Notes under the pieces: model-generated
What the model was told of the DNA's origin: nothing
Databases searched by the model: none
Seen by the model: only the letters and a program-made list of their open reading frames with translations
Source of the DNA: Aegicerativicinus sediminis
Lineage (GTDB): Bacteria; Bacteroidota; Bacteroidia; Flavobacteriales; Flavobacteriaceae
Assembly (NCBI RefSeq): GCF_015476115.1
Contig: NZ_CP064295.1
Span: 423,501 to 487,500 of the forward strand
DNA: 64,000 nucleotides
Reading direction: 5' to 3'
Made by a program: the position numbers and the translations under genes
Shown here: one piece after another, positions 29,787-38,176 of the stretch
Layout of the letters: each line of letters opens with the position of its first letter
How positions within the stretch are numbered: position 1 is the first letter of the stretch

Positions 29787-30866
29787 TTAGATGTAATGAT
29801 CACCAAATTCAGAGCCTACCCTAGATCTTAATTGCTTAATTTCCTGCTCTTTATTTTTCGGAAAGATAAGCAAAACATCATCTTTATCAACTATGATATA
29901 ATCGCTAATACCTTCCAATACAACAACCTTGCCTTTGGCGGTGCGAATCATGTTCCCTTTAGAGGCATCAAGCACAGAATGGCAATTTACCTTGGCATTA
30001 CCATTTTCGTCCTTTGGCATTTTTTCATACAAACTTACCCAAGTTCCTAAATCATTCCAATCGAATGAGGCTGGCAAGACAAATACATTGGTTGATTGTT
30101 CCATTATTGCATAGTCAACGGAAATATTTTCCGCTTTGCCATAGTTTTCCTCTATAAAATGGTTTTCATCAAAAGTGTTATATGCTTGGTAACCCGATTG
30201 GAACAGATTAAATAATTCAGGCTGATTATTTTCAAAGGCCTTAATAACACTAGTAGCACTCCATATAAATATACCCGCATTCCAGAGAAAATTTCCTTGG
30301 GAAATAAAATGTTGTGCAGTTGCTACATCTGGCTTTTCTCTAAATTGCTTTACCTTTTTGATTCTTTCATCAGTATTAGTTTCGTACTCTATATAACCGT
30401 AACCAGTATTAGGAAAAGTTGGCTTAATACCCAATGTCATTAAAGCATCATTCCCAGAACAAAAGTCGAATGACCGCCTAACATCTTCAGAAAAAGAATT
30501 TTCATCCTCTATCCAGTGATCACTTGGGGCAACAAGAATTAAAGCTTCCTTATTCTGTTTTTGAATTTTTAAGGCTGCATATAATATGCATGGTGCTGTA
30601 TTTCTCATTTCAGGTTCAAGCAAGACCTGCTCTTCAGAAATATTTGGTAATTGCTCCATTACCAAACCTTTGTATTTGTGATTGGTAAGAATTAAAATAT
30701 TCTCCACTGGAATTATTTGGGACAATCTGGAAAAAGTCTTTTGTATAAGAGTTTCACCACTACCAAACATATCATGAAATTGTTTCGGAAATTCTTGTGT
30801 GCTAACAGGCCAAAACCTAGAACCAATTCCACCTGCCATCAATATTGCGTAATAATTCTTATTCAT
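29787..30866 (-). CDS. manC: mannose-1-phosphate guanylyltransferase
   Basis: A 359-residue nucleotidyltransferase making GDP-mannose from GTP and mannose-1-phosphate. The N-terminal signature is MAGGIGSRFWPVSTQEFPKQF, followed by VAPSDHWIED and the catalytic-site FREKPDVATAQHF. A conserved GxxDWNDLGTW segment appears as FDWNDLGTWVSLYEKM. The isomerase half found in bifunctional enzymes is absent, so it is monofunctional. GDP-mannose feeds surface polysaccharide and glycoprotein sugars. It lies 10 nt upstream of the DUF389 gene and 21 nt downstream of the SprT-like gene. Confidence 0.94.
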   Translation of the reverse strand: MNKNYYAILMAGGIGSRFWPVSTQEFPKQFHDMFGSGETLIQKTFSRLSQIIPVENILILTNHKYKGLVMEQLPNISEEQVLLEPEMRNTAPCILYAALKIQKQNKEALILVAPSDHWIEDENSFSEDVRRSFDFCSGNDALMTLGIKPTFPNTGYGYIEYETNTDERIKKVKQFREKPDVATAQHFISQGNFLWNAGIFIWSATSVIKAFENNQPELFNLFQSGYQAYNTFDENHFIEENYGKAENISVDYAIMEQSTNVFVLPASFDWNDLGTWVSLYEKMPKDENGNAKVNCHSVLDASKGNMIRTAKGKVVVLEGISDYIIVDKDDVLLIFPKNKEQEIKQLRSRVGSEFGDHYI

Positions 30867-30887
30867 TAAATCGTTTTTAAGTTGAAC

Positions 30888-31487
30888 CTAAGATTCAAGG
30901 ATTTCAACCTCAGCGTTTGGATTGAAAAGGTAAGTTCTTCCTGTTCTTAATTCAATACATTCATAGCGTTTGCGCCTTATATTACCCTTTTTAAAAACCT
31001 TACCGTTATAAAGTCTAAAGGTTTGTCCGTAGGGAACATCAAAAATAAAGGATTTGTCATTAGGAGCATCGAACTGTTTTAAAGCTAACGCTAATTTAAC
31101 ATCGGTATCGCTAGTTGCCTTGGGGTTTTTAAAATGTTTAGCAAGCATGGGTAACAATTCTTCCGGAAAGATATCTGGATTGATAAACGGCAACATAAGG
31201 ATTTTGAATGTATGCTTCCATTCAATTCCATGAGGCTTTATTTGTCTCCCATATTTAGAATACGCCTCAAAATGTGCAATTTCATGTATAAGCGTAATTA
31301 AAAATCTATATGGATTGAGACTATTGTTTATCGAAATTTGATGTTTACCATTTGGCAATCGCCTATAATCCCCATGACGGGTTCTCCGTTCATTCTTAAT
31401 CTTTAATTCCAATCGATCATGATTCAACAATTCGAGAACCATTTCGACGGAATTGGTTGGTAAATATTTACTAAGGCCTTCCTTCAT
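30888..31487 (-). CDS. SprT-like zinc metalloprotein
   Basis: A 199-residue protein with a SprT-like zinc site: HEIAHFEAYSKYG supplies the HExxH, and the third ligand is probably in KPHGIEWKHTFK. The C-terminal ~60 residues (KGNIRRKRYECIELRTGRTY) resemble a small beta domain, but without the Cys4 cluster seen in some SprT proteins. Eukaryotic SPRTN cuts DNA-protein crosslinks; a like role here is only inference. It is tightly packed, 7 nt after the HAD gene. Confidence 0.85.
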   Translation of the reverse strand: MKEGLSKYLPTNSVEMVLELLNHDRLELKIKNERRTRHGDYRRLPNGKHQISINNSLNPYRFLITLIHEIAHFEAYSKYGRQIKPHGIEWKHTFKILMLPFINPDIFPEELLPMLAKHFKNPKATSDTDVKLALALKQFDAPNDKSFIFDVPYGQTFRLYNGKVFKKGNIRRKRYECIELRTGRTYLFNPNAEVEILES

Positions 31488-31494
31488 TTTACAA

Positions 31495-32136
31495 TTAAAC
31501 GCTCAATAAGCTCCGTAATTCCTTCATTGAGCCAAATGTTCCATTAGAAATTGTTGTAAGTTCATCCAATACATCATTTTCAGTAAATGCAAGCACTTCA
31601 AAACCTCCATTTTTTGCCGCGGTGACTCCTGCAACACTGTCTTCAATTACCAAACAATCTTCCACTTTAAAACCCATAGAAGCCGCGGCATGAAGAAAAA
31701 TTCCAGGGTCTGGTTTCCATTTTTGGATATCGTAGCAACTATATATTGCATTTTGAAAATATGGAAGGAGCCCCGTCTTTTTGAGATTTAACCGAATCTT
31801 CTCTCGTGGTCCACTAGATGCGACACAAAAAGGCTTATCTAAAGATTGAAGAACTTCTTCTATTCCTTCAATAGGTGTCATTTCAGTTTTAAAAATTTCG
31901 TAAGACCTTTCCCTGTATTCATTCTCGAAAGTCCGAGGTAGGCTATCCTGGATAAGGGTAGATATAACTTTAAGACAATGTTGTAAGGAATGTCCTTTAA
32001 AATTTCTATAAGCAAAATCTAAGTCAATGGAAGCACCTAATTCATTAGCCATGGTAACCAACATACCATTGCTAAGAGGTTCACTATCCACCAGTACACC
32101 ATCGCAATCAAAAATGACACATTCAAAGTTTGGCAT
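31495..32136 (-). CDS. HAD-family phosphatase (beta-phosphoglucomutase-like)
   Basis: A 213-residue HAD hydrolase of subfamily IA, type 3. Motif I is FDCDGVLVDSEP (nucleophile Asp), motif II is the Ser in CVASSGPREK, the conserved Lys lies in KWKPDPGIF and motif IV is VIEDSVAGVTAA. It hydrolyses a small phosphorylated metabolite or isomerises a sugar phosphate; the D-G-V-L-V-D-S cap pattern fits sugar-phosphate substrates. The ATG at 32136 overlaps the stop of the SDR gene as TGATG; an upstream GTG at 32139 is also possible. Confidence 0.88.
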   Translation of the reverse strand: MPNFECVIFDCDGVLVDSEPLSNGMLVTMANELGASIDLDFAYRNFKGHSLQHCLKVISTLIQDSLPRTFENEYRERSYEIFKTEMTPIEGIEEVLQSLDKPFCVASSGPREKIRLNLKKTGLLPYFQNAIYSCYDIQKWKPDPGIFLHAAASMGFKVEDCLVIEDSVAGVTAAKNGGFEVLAFTENDVLDELTTISNGTFGSMKELRSLLSV

Positions 32137-32819
32137 CACGGGGTGGAATTTGAAACTTGTAAGACCTTCCCATTGTAATATTTCTGTCCATTACAGGCGA
32201 ACTCAAAAATGTATTGAGCCATTTCGGCCGCTGTTGTTGGCGCCTTATAACCTGGAAAGGCTTGCTCTAACATTTCAGTTTGAACGGCTCCCAATGCTAA
32301 CACATTAAATGAAGGACCACTATCTTTATATTCTTCCGCTAATAACTCTGATAATGTAATTACAGCTCCTTTACTCGAACTATAGGCGGCTAATCCCGGA
32401 AATTTGGCACTACCTTGAATTCCTCCCATTGAACTAATGCTTACTACATGTGCAAGATTACCCATAAAAGGCAATACCGCCTTAATAGTTTCAGCTACCG
32501 CAAATACATTTACATCATAAACTTTACGGAAGTCTTCAATTGAAATTTCTTTAAATGGCCTGTTTATCAGAAAACCTGCATTGTTAATTAAAATATCAAC
32601 TTTTCCCCAACGTTCCCTTACAAAGTTCGAGATAGATTTCACTCCATCCGAAGTTGTAATATCGCAACTTTCTGAAAAAACAGTTTTTAGTTCTAGGTTC
32701 TTAATTGGCAACTCGTTTCTAGACAATGCCAAGACATTATCACCATTTTTGGCAAAGAGTTTAACTAATTCAAAACCTATTCCCCGGCTTGTTCCGGTAA
32801 TTATTACATTTTTACTCAT
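32136..32819 (-). CDS. short-chain dehydrogenase/reductase
   Basis: A 227-residue classical SDR with TGTSRGIGFELV near the N-terminus, NNAGFLINRPF, catalytic Ser in SISSMGGIQG and the Tyr/Lys pair in YSSSKGAVI. The cofactor motif has T-G-T-S-R-G-I-G, which fits NADP(H) preference. The substrate is unknown. The gene overlaps the M28 peptidase gene by 8 nt and the HAD gene by 1 nt, indicating translational coupling within the run. Confidence 0.88.
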   Translation of the reverse strand: MSKNVIITGTSRGIGFELVKLFAKNGDNVLALSRNELPIKNLELKTVFSESCDITTSDGVKSISNFVRERWGKVDILINNAGFLINRPFKEISIEDFRKVYDVNVFAVAETIKAVLPFMGNLAHVVSISSMGGIQGSAKFPGLAAYSSSKGAVITLSELLAEEYKDSGPSFNVLALGAVQTEMLEQAFPGYKAPTTAAEMAQYIFEFACNGQKYYNGKVLQVSNSTP

Positions 32820-33795
32820 TCATTTTCAATTCACCTCTCGGTCCATTAATCAGACCGTCCAAGGCTGGTATCATTTTTTCGATAAAATTTTTCATGTGGT
32901 CGAAATCCATCTTGTCATATTCATCATCGACAGTATGGTAATATTGGAACAATGCCAAATCCGTTGTAGAAATGGCATGCGCGGGCATATTAAAGGCTTG
33001 GTAAAATCCATAATTGTCAGAACTTTTAAACAATTGATATTTCTTAGCCAATTCAGAAAATCCGACTACAGTATCTTTAGCAGCATTATTTAATACCTGG
33101 GGTAAGGTAGAGACATCGTAGCCCGTAATAAATGACAATTCTGATCCAGGTGCACCTGGCACCCCAACCAATTCAAAATTTATCATCGCATAAGGTACGC
33201 TTCCATCAGATTTTATTCTTTCTGCCATATGTTTTGAACCTATCAATCCCATTTCTTCTGCATCGAACAATGCAAAAACCACAGATCGCTTATTGTTATT
33301 TAAGGCCTTAAAATGTTTTGCAAGTTCAAGGATTGCAACAGTTCCAGAGGCATCATCATTTGCGCCATTTGCTATAGAATCTCCATCAACAATATTTTTA
33401 CTTATCCCAATATGATCATAATGGGCCCCTAGGATAACTATATCGTTCTTCAATACGACATCATTTCCTTCTAAATAACCTACTACATTAAACCCAACGC
33501 CCTCTTTAAGAGGAAAGCTATCTCTGTAGGTTTGGAAATACGGTACTATATTATTGGAAGTAAAAAAGTCCTCAATATATTCTCCAGCCTTAACCTGACC
33601 AGGGGTACCAGATTTTCTACCCATCAATTTATCTGAGGTGAAGAACTCCATTTTAGTTTTTATTTCTTCAACTGAAATTACTGGAGGTTTTTGAATTGAG
33701 GAGACATTATTGCTTTCGGGTTTGCCATCAATTCTACCATGATTCTTACAACTAACAACCAATATTATTGCAAGAAAAAGAGTTGATATTTTCAT
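32812..33795 (-). CDS. M28-family zinc aminopeptidase-like lipoprotein
   Basis: A 327-residue lipoprotein. I take the ATG at 33795 because it gives a perfect lipoprotein signal (STLFLAIILVVSC, Cys16). Zinc-site residues of M28 are visible in GAHYDHIG, GANDDASGTVAI and FDAEEMGLIGS; the last ligand is expected near the C-terminal QYYHTVDDEYD. M28 enzymes remove N-terminal amino acids from peptides, here probably in the periplasm. It heads the minus-strand run of six genes and is divergent from the AraC-type gene. Confidence 0.9.
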   Translation of the reverse strand: MKISTLFLAIILVVSCKNHGRIDGKPESNNVSSIQKPPVISVEEIKTKMEFFTSDKLMGRKSGTPGQVKAGEYIEDFFTSNNIVPYFQTYRDSFPLKEGVGFNVVGYLEGNDVVLKNDIVILGAHYDHIGISKNIVDGDSIANGANDDASGTVAILELAKHFKALNNNKRSVVFALFDAEEMGLIGSKHMAERIKSDGSVPYAMINFELVGVPGAPGSELSFITGYDVSTLPQVLNNAAKDTVVGFSELAKKYQLFKSSDNYGFYQAFNMPAHAISTTDLALFQYYHTVDDEYDKMDFDHMKNFIEKMIPALDGLINGPRGELKMNE

Positions 33796-33919
33796 GTATT
33801 CTTCTATAAGGCGCAAATATATTAAATAAGGCCCATCCAATAAATTTTAACCATAATTTGCTAGGTATTTCGTCTGCTTGAATTGACATAATTTCCTAAA
33901 TTAGAAGGTACTAAGCATA

Positions 33920-34690
33920 ATGGTTAATCAATTATCAAATAATACCCCTTTTTATGTTTCTGTTTACACTACAGATGCCATTCATAGTCTAGATCACGGT
34001 CAATTGACTTTGTTTAAGCAACGACTTTATAACAGCATTGAAAAAAGCATTATTTCTAATGAAGGGCAAATAGAACATCAACAACCCACAACCTATCTAG
34101 GAAGCTTCAATTCTGCTTCGGATGCTATATTTGCTGCGTTGCAGATTAAACGGAAATCTAAATACAATCTAACCTCTCTTAATAAGGTAATTTCTGATAT
34201 TGAAATTATTGTTTTCGAAAAATCTGAAATCGATTTACACTCTGAATTGGATCGATGGATTTGCAAGTTTGTTAATTACTCGATAGTAGCAACTTCTGCC
34301 ATCGAAAAGCATTTTTATAAGAACAACACAAATTTAAAATTAGACAAAGAAGAGGTGAAGGTTTTAAGAGATCAAGATTTTAAATTTCTAAAAGCACTTT
34401 TTTCGGAACTAGAGTCTAATTTTAATTCTCCACTCTTCGATGTAAACGAGCTATGTGAGAAATTAAAATTACCATATTCAAAAGTTTATTCCGTGATTAC
34501 TCGGTTAATTCACAGAAATCCCTCTTCAATAATTCGTGATTTTCGATTGCATAAATCATTAATTTACATTGAAAAAAATTCCCACAATATAAAATCAATC
34601 GCTAAGAAATCAGGGTTCAGTGATGCTAGTTATTATGCAAAATCCTTTAAAAATGTTTTTGGAATAAGCCCTTCCAGATTGAAGAAATAA
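33920..34690 (+). CDS. AraC-type regulator with an unclassified N-terminal domain
   Basis: A 256-residue protein. The C-terminal ~90 residues form an AraC/XylS double helix-turn-helix: the second helix pair is SIAKKSGFSDASYYAKSFKN followed by FGISPSRLKK. The N-terminal ~110 residues do not look like a cupin. They contain LTLFKQRLYNSIEKS, a G-Q-I-E turn and ASDAIFAALQI, vaguely like a nucleotide-cyclase homology fold without its catalytic Asp residues. It could sense a ligand or be only structural. The target operon is unknown; the divergent M28 run is the nearest candidate. Confidence 0.8.
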   Translation: MVNQLSNNTPFYVSVYTTDAIHSLDHGQLTLFKQRLYNSIEKSIISNEGQIEHQQPTTYLGSFNSASDAIFAALQIKRKSKYNLTSLNKVISDIEIIVFEKSEIDLHSELDRWICKFVNYSIVATSAIEKHFYKNNTNLKLDKEEVKVLRDQDFKFLKALFSELESNFNSPLFDVNELCEKLKLPYSKVYSVITRLIHRNPSSIIRDFRLHKSLIYIEKNSHNIKSIAKKSGFSDASYYAKSFKNVFGISPSRLKK

Positions 34691-34786
34691 ATTTATGCTT
34701 TACCTAATTGGAATAAATCCAAATTTATAAAAAGACCACTAGTTATAGCTTAGCAGTGTATATTGCGATTTTATAGTCAAATAAAA

Positions 34787-34811
34787 AAACCCTTTGCCTT
34801 GCAAAGGGTTT
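34787..34811 (-). terminator. intrinsic terminator after pdhC
   Basis: An 11-bp perfect stem (AAACCCTTTGC / GCAAAGGGTTT) with a CTT loop, followed on the minus strand by a long T-run. It lies between the convergent AraC-type and pdhC genes and may serve both. Confidence 0.85.
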
Positions 34812-34837
34812 AACTATATATTCAAAGTTTTAATTGA

Positions 34838-36508
34838 TTATAATAGCATGGTGATAGGGTTTTCTATATACCCTTTCAATGTTTGCAAAAATAAGGCACC
34901 CGTAGCACCATCCACGGTTCTGTGATCGCATGCGAGGCACAATTTCATTGTGTTGCCAACCACAATCTGACCGTTTTTAACTACTGGTTTCTCTACAATC
35001 GCTCCAACAGACAAAATTGCTGAATTAGGCTGATTGATAATCGAAGTAAAACTTTCTATACCAAACATCCCCAAATTAGAAATAGTAAAAGTGCTTCCTT
35101 CCATTTCCTGAGGTTGTAACTTTTTGTTTCGAGCTTTACCCGCCAATTCCTTAACCTCAGCGCCAATCTGGGTTAAGCTTTGCTCGTTGGCAAAGCGGAC
35201 CACAGGTACTACCAATCCATCAGGAACAGCAACAGCCACTCCTATATGAACATGGTGGTTTAATATCATTTTATCATCTTTCCATTGGGAATTTACTTGT
35301 GGATGTTGCTTTAAAGCCATAGCAGTCGCCTTAATTACAATATCATTAAAAGATATTTTTGTATCAGGAATACTATTGTATTGCTCCCTAAAAGCCATAG
35401 CATTACCCATGTCGAACTCAACATTTAGATAATAATGTGGTGCAGTAAATTTCGATTCAGCCAAGCGCTTAGCTATGACTTTTCTCATTTGGGAGTGTTT
35501 AACTTCATCCGAACTTTCAACACCTGTAGGTTCAAATTTAGCCACTCCACCACCAACTGCAGGTTGATAGTTTTCTACATCACGTTTTACGATCCTGCCA
35601 TTTTCACCAGAACCATTTATTTGGGATAGCTTTATACCCTTATCTTCAGCCATTTTTTTGGCAAGAGGAGAGGCAAAAACTCTTGCACCATCAGTAGCGG
35701 TTTGTGCAGAAACAGTCTTTGTTTTTGATGTTTCAACCTTCGGTGCAGGGGAATCATTCTTTTCTTCTTTAGGAGCAGCCTTTTTAGGCTCTTCCTTCTT
35801 GGGTGCAGTCACTGTGGTGCCTTCAGACTTAAAGTTTTTAACCACATCAGACACATCCGTTCCCTCAGGACCTAAAATAGCTAAAAGCGCATCTACTTTA
35901 GCGGAATCACCCTCCTTTAAGCCATGATGCAAAAGCACTCCTGATTGAAATGACTCAAATTCCATTGTAGCCTTATCTGTTTCAATCTCAGCTAATATAT
36001 CGCCCTCTACAACCTTATCACCAACATTTTTTAACCAAGTTGCAACAGTACCTTCCTCCATCGTATCACTCAACCTGGGCATTTTCACAACTACCACTCC
36101 ATCAGGCAGATCTGCTTTGGCGGCTCGCTCTTCATTTGAAGCTGCTGATTCACTTTCCTCCTCACCGGATGATTCTTCCTGAGCTTCAGGCGCAACGTCT
36201 GAACCGGCTTCATTTGAAGATGTTTCAGATTTTTTACCTCCACCATTTATAAGATCAGACACATCCTCACCTTCCTCACCAATAATTGCCAACAATTCAT
36301 CAACCTTGGTAGTTTCACCTTCCTCAACTCCGATGTACAATAAAGTACCGTTATGGAAAGATTCAAATTCCATGGTGGCTTTATCAGTTTCAATCTCGGC
36401 TAGAATATCCCCTTCTTCAACCTTATCACCAACCTTCTTCAACCATGAGGCAACAGTACCTTCTTCCATGGTATCACTTAAGCGAGGCATATTTATGATT
36501 TCAGCCAT
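34838..36508 (-). CDS. pdhC: pyruvate dehydrogenase E2 (dihydrolipoamide acetyltransferase), two lipoyl domains
   Basis: A 556-residue E2. Two lipoyl domains (~1-77 and ~143-217) each carry the lipoylated Lys in ETDKATMEFES. They are joined by acidic and Ala/Ser/Glu-rich linkers. A peripheral-subunit-binding domain follows (~278-315, RVFASPLAKKMAEDKG), then the catalytic acyltransferase domain (~330-556) with the active-site segment DHRTVDGATGALF. It transfers the acetyl group to CoA in the pyruvate dehydrogenase complex. It is 3 nt after pdhA. The E1 beta and E3 genes are not in the window. Confidence 0.95.
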   Translation of the reverse strand: MAEIINMPRLSDTMEEGTVASWLKKVGDKVEEGDILAEIETDKATMEFESFHNGTLLYIGVEEGETTKVDELLAIIGEEGEDVSDLINGGGKKSETSSNEAGSDVAPEAQEESSGEEESESAASNEERAAKADLPDGVVVVKMPRLSDTMEEGTVATWLKNVGDKVVEGDILAEIETDKATMEFESFQSGVLLHHGLKEGDSAKVDALLAILGPEGTDVSDVVKNFKSEGTTVTAPKKEEPKKAAPKEEKNDSPAPKVETSKTKTVSAQTATDGARVFASPLAKKMAEDKGIKLSQINGSGENGRIVKRDVENYQPAVGGGVAKFEPTGVESSDEVKHSQMRKVIAKRLAESKFTAPHYYLNVEFDMGNAMAFREQYNSIPDTKISFNDIVIKATAMALKQHPQVNSQWKDDKMILNHHVHIGVAVAVPDGLVVPVVRFANEQSLTQIGAEVKELAGKARNKKLQPQEMEGSTFTISNLGMFGIESFTSIINQPNSAILSVGAIVEKPVVKNGQIVVGNTMKLCLACDHRTVDGATGALFLQTLKGYIENPITMLL

Positions 36509-36511
36509 AAT

Positions 36512-37510
36512 TTATATTTTGTGATTAATAAATGGATAATCTTCTTGTTCGTAAACGGAATCATACATGACATTAATTTCAGGATACGGTGACTCTTCAG
36601 CAAATTTCTCGCATTCTTTCACCTTATCTTTCACACGCTTGTCTATCTCCTTAATTTCTGCTTCATTAGCATACTTTTCCTTCAAGATAATATCCTTAAC
36701 CTGGGTAATTGGGTCTATTTTTTTGTATTCCTCAACTTCCTCTTTAGTTCTATAATGTTGAGCATCACTCATCGAATGCCCTCTATATCTATATGTCTTT
36801 AATTCCAAGAATGTTGGTCCGTCCCCACGTCGTGCTCGCTGTATAGCTTCATCAAAAGCTTCTGCCACCTTTACCGGATTCATCCCGTCAACGGGACCGC
36901 AAGGCATTTCGTAACCAAGACCTAGTTTCCAAATTTCGGTATGGCTAGCAGTTCTTGCAACTGAGGTACCCATAGCATAACCATTGTTTTCACAAACAAA
37001 TACAACAGGTAATTGCCACAGCATCGCCAAGTTAAATGTTTCGTGTAATGAACCTTGTCTGGCAGCACCATCACCAAAGCAACAAAGGGTTACAGCATCA
37101 CTTCCATGGTATTTATCACCAAAAGCAATTCCTGCCCCCAATGGAATTTGACCACCGACTATACCGTGACCTCCATAAAACCGATGTTCCTTAGAAAATA
37201 TATGCATAGAACCTCCCAAACCTTGTGAAGTTCCTGTAGCCTTTCCATATAACTCAGCCATTACCCTTCTTGGATCTACACCCATCCCAATGGGTTGCAC
37301 GTGGTTTCTATAAGCTGTTATCATTTTATCTTTAGTAAGATCCATTGCATGTAGAGCACCAGCTAGGATTGCTTCCTGCCCGTTATACAAGTGTAAAAAA
37401 CCTCTAACTTTTTGTTGAATGTAAACAGCCGCAAGTTTGTCTTCAAACTTCCTCCAAAAGAGCATGTCCTCATACCATTTTAGGTATGTTTCTTTGGTAA
37501 TCTTTTCCAT
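36512..37510 (-). CDS. pdhA: pyruvate dehydrogenase E1 alpha subunit
   Basis: A 332-residue E1 alpha. I chose the ATG at 37510 (MEKITKETYLKWYEDML), since the extension upstream reads as noise. The thiamine-diphosphate motif starts at FGDGAARQGS and ends at VFVCENNGYAMG. The phosphorylation-loop region is YRYRGHSMSDAQHYRTKEE. It decarboxylates pyruvate with a separate E1 beta, which is not adjacent. It lies 3 nt before pdhC, so the two are cotranscribed. Confidence 0.95.
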   Translation of the reverse strand: MEKITKETYLKWYEDMLFWRKFEDKLAAVYIQQKVRGFLHLYNGQEAILAGALHAMDLTKDKMITAYRNHVQPIGMGVDPRRVMAELYGKATGTSQGLGGSMHIFSKEHRFYGGHGIVGGQIPLGAGIAFGDKYHGSDAVTLCCFGDGAARQGSLHETFNLAMLWQLPVVFVCENNGYAMGTSVARTASHTEIWKLGLGYEMPCGPVDGMNPVKVAEAFDEAIQRARRGDGPTFLELKTYRYRGHSMSDAQHYRTKEEVEEYKKIDPITQVKDIILKEKYANEAEIKEIDKRVKDKVKECEKFAEESPYPEINVMYDSVYEQEDYPFINHKI

Positions 37511-37605
37511 TAATACCAGGTTATTTAAAACGAAATACAAAAATAACACATTAACCCGTAAAGGAAAAACGGAAAAGAACCAAAAAATGAAGAGATTTAT
37601 CTCTA

Positions 37606-38088
37606 TTAAAGAACTGTTTTATCGAACATCAAGGGAAGTAAATTTTCTAACGATTCTGATCGAACAACCTTACCTGTTGATCCCATAAAGTAAATTTCTA
37701 TAGGCGACCCCTGTTTTACTTCATACTCTGCAATCGCCTGACGACAGGCACCACATGGGGGAACCGGTGTAATTGTATTATTAATCTGTGATGCAGCCGA
37801 TATAGCCAGTGTTGTTATTTTTGTATCCGGGTATTTTGCACCAACATAATGGATGGCTGTTCTTTCTGCACACAAGCCAGCTGGAAATGACGCATTTTCT
37901 TGATTACTACCAGTTATTATCTCACCATTCTCAAGTAAAATTGCGGCACCAACCTGAAATTTCGAATATGGTGCATAGGCTTTTCTTCTGGCCTCTATTG
38001 CATTATGCATCAAGTTTTGAATTTCTGAGGATACTTCTTCTAGATTTTCAAAAACATCAAATTTCGCTTCAATTTTAATTGATTTCAT
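37606..38088 (-). CDS. cdd: cytidine deaminase
   Basis: A 160-residue homotetrameric-type cytidine deaminase, which converts cytidine/deoxycytidine to uridine in pyrimidine salvage. The zinc and catalytic residues are in FPAGLCAERTAIH (Cys, Glu) and PVPPCGACRQ (two Cys). Substrate-side YAPYSKFQVGAAIL is conserved. The gene stands alone, about 95 nt upstream of pdhA, and may share its transcript. Confidence 0.95.
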   Translation of the reverse strand: MKSIKIEAKFDVFENLEEVSSEIQNLMHNAIEARRKAYAPYSKFQVGAAILLENGEIITGSNQENASFPAGLCAERTAIHYVGAKYPDTKITTLAISAASQINNTITPVPPCGACRQAIAEYEVKQGSPIEIYFMGSTGKVVRSESLENLLPLMFDKTVL

Positions 38089-38123
38089 ACTTAGATAGGC
38101 TCACCGATTTTGCTAAAGATAAA

Positions 38124-38154
38124 AAAACCATGGAGAGTTATTCACCATGGTTTT
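38124..38154 (-). terminator. intrinsic terminator after porV
   Basis: A 10-bp perfect stem (AAAACCATGG / CCATGGTTTT) with an 11-nt loop. On the minus strand it ends in a run of T, about 25 nt downstream of the porV stop. Confidence 0.8.
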
Positions 38155-38176
38155 GACCATTAAAGATTTAATGTTT

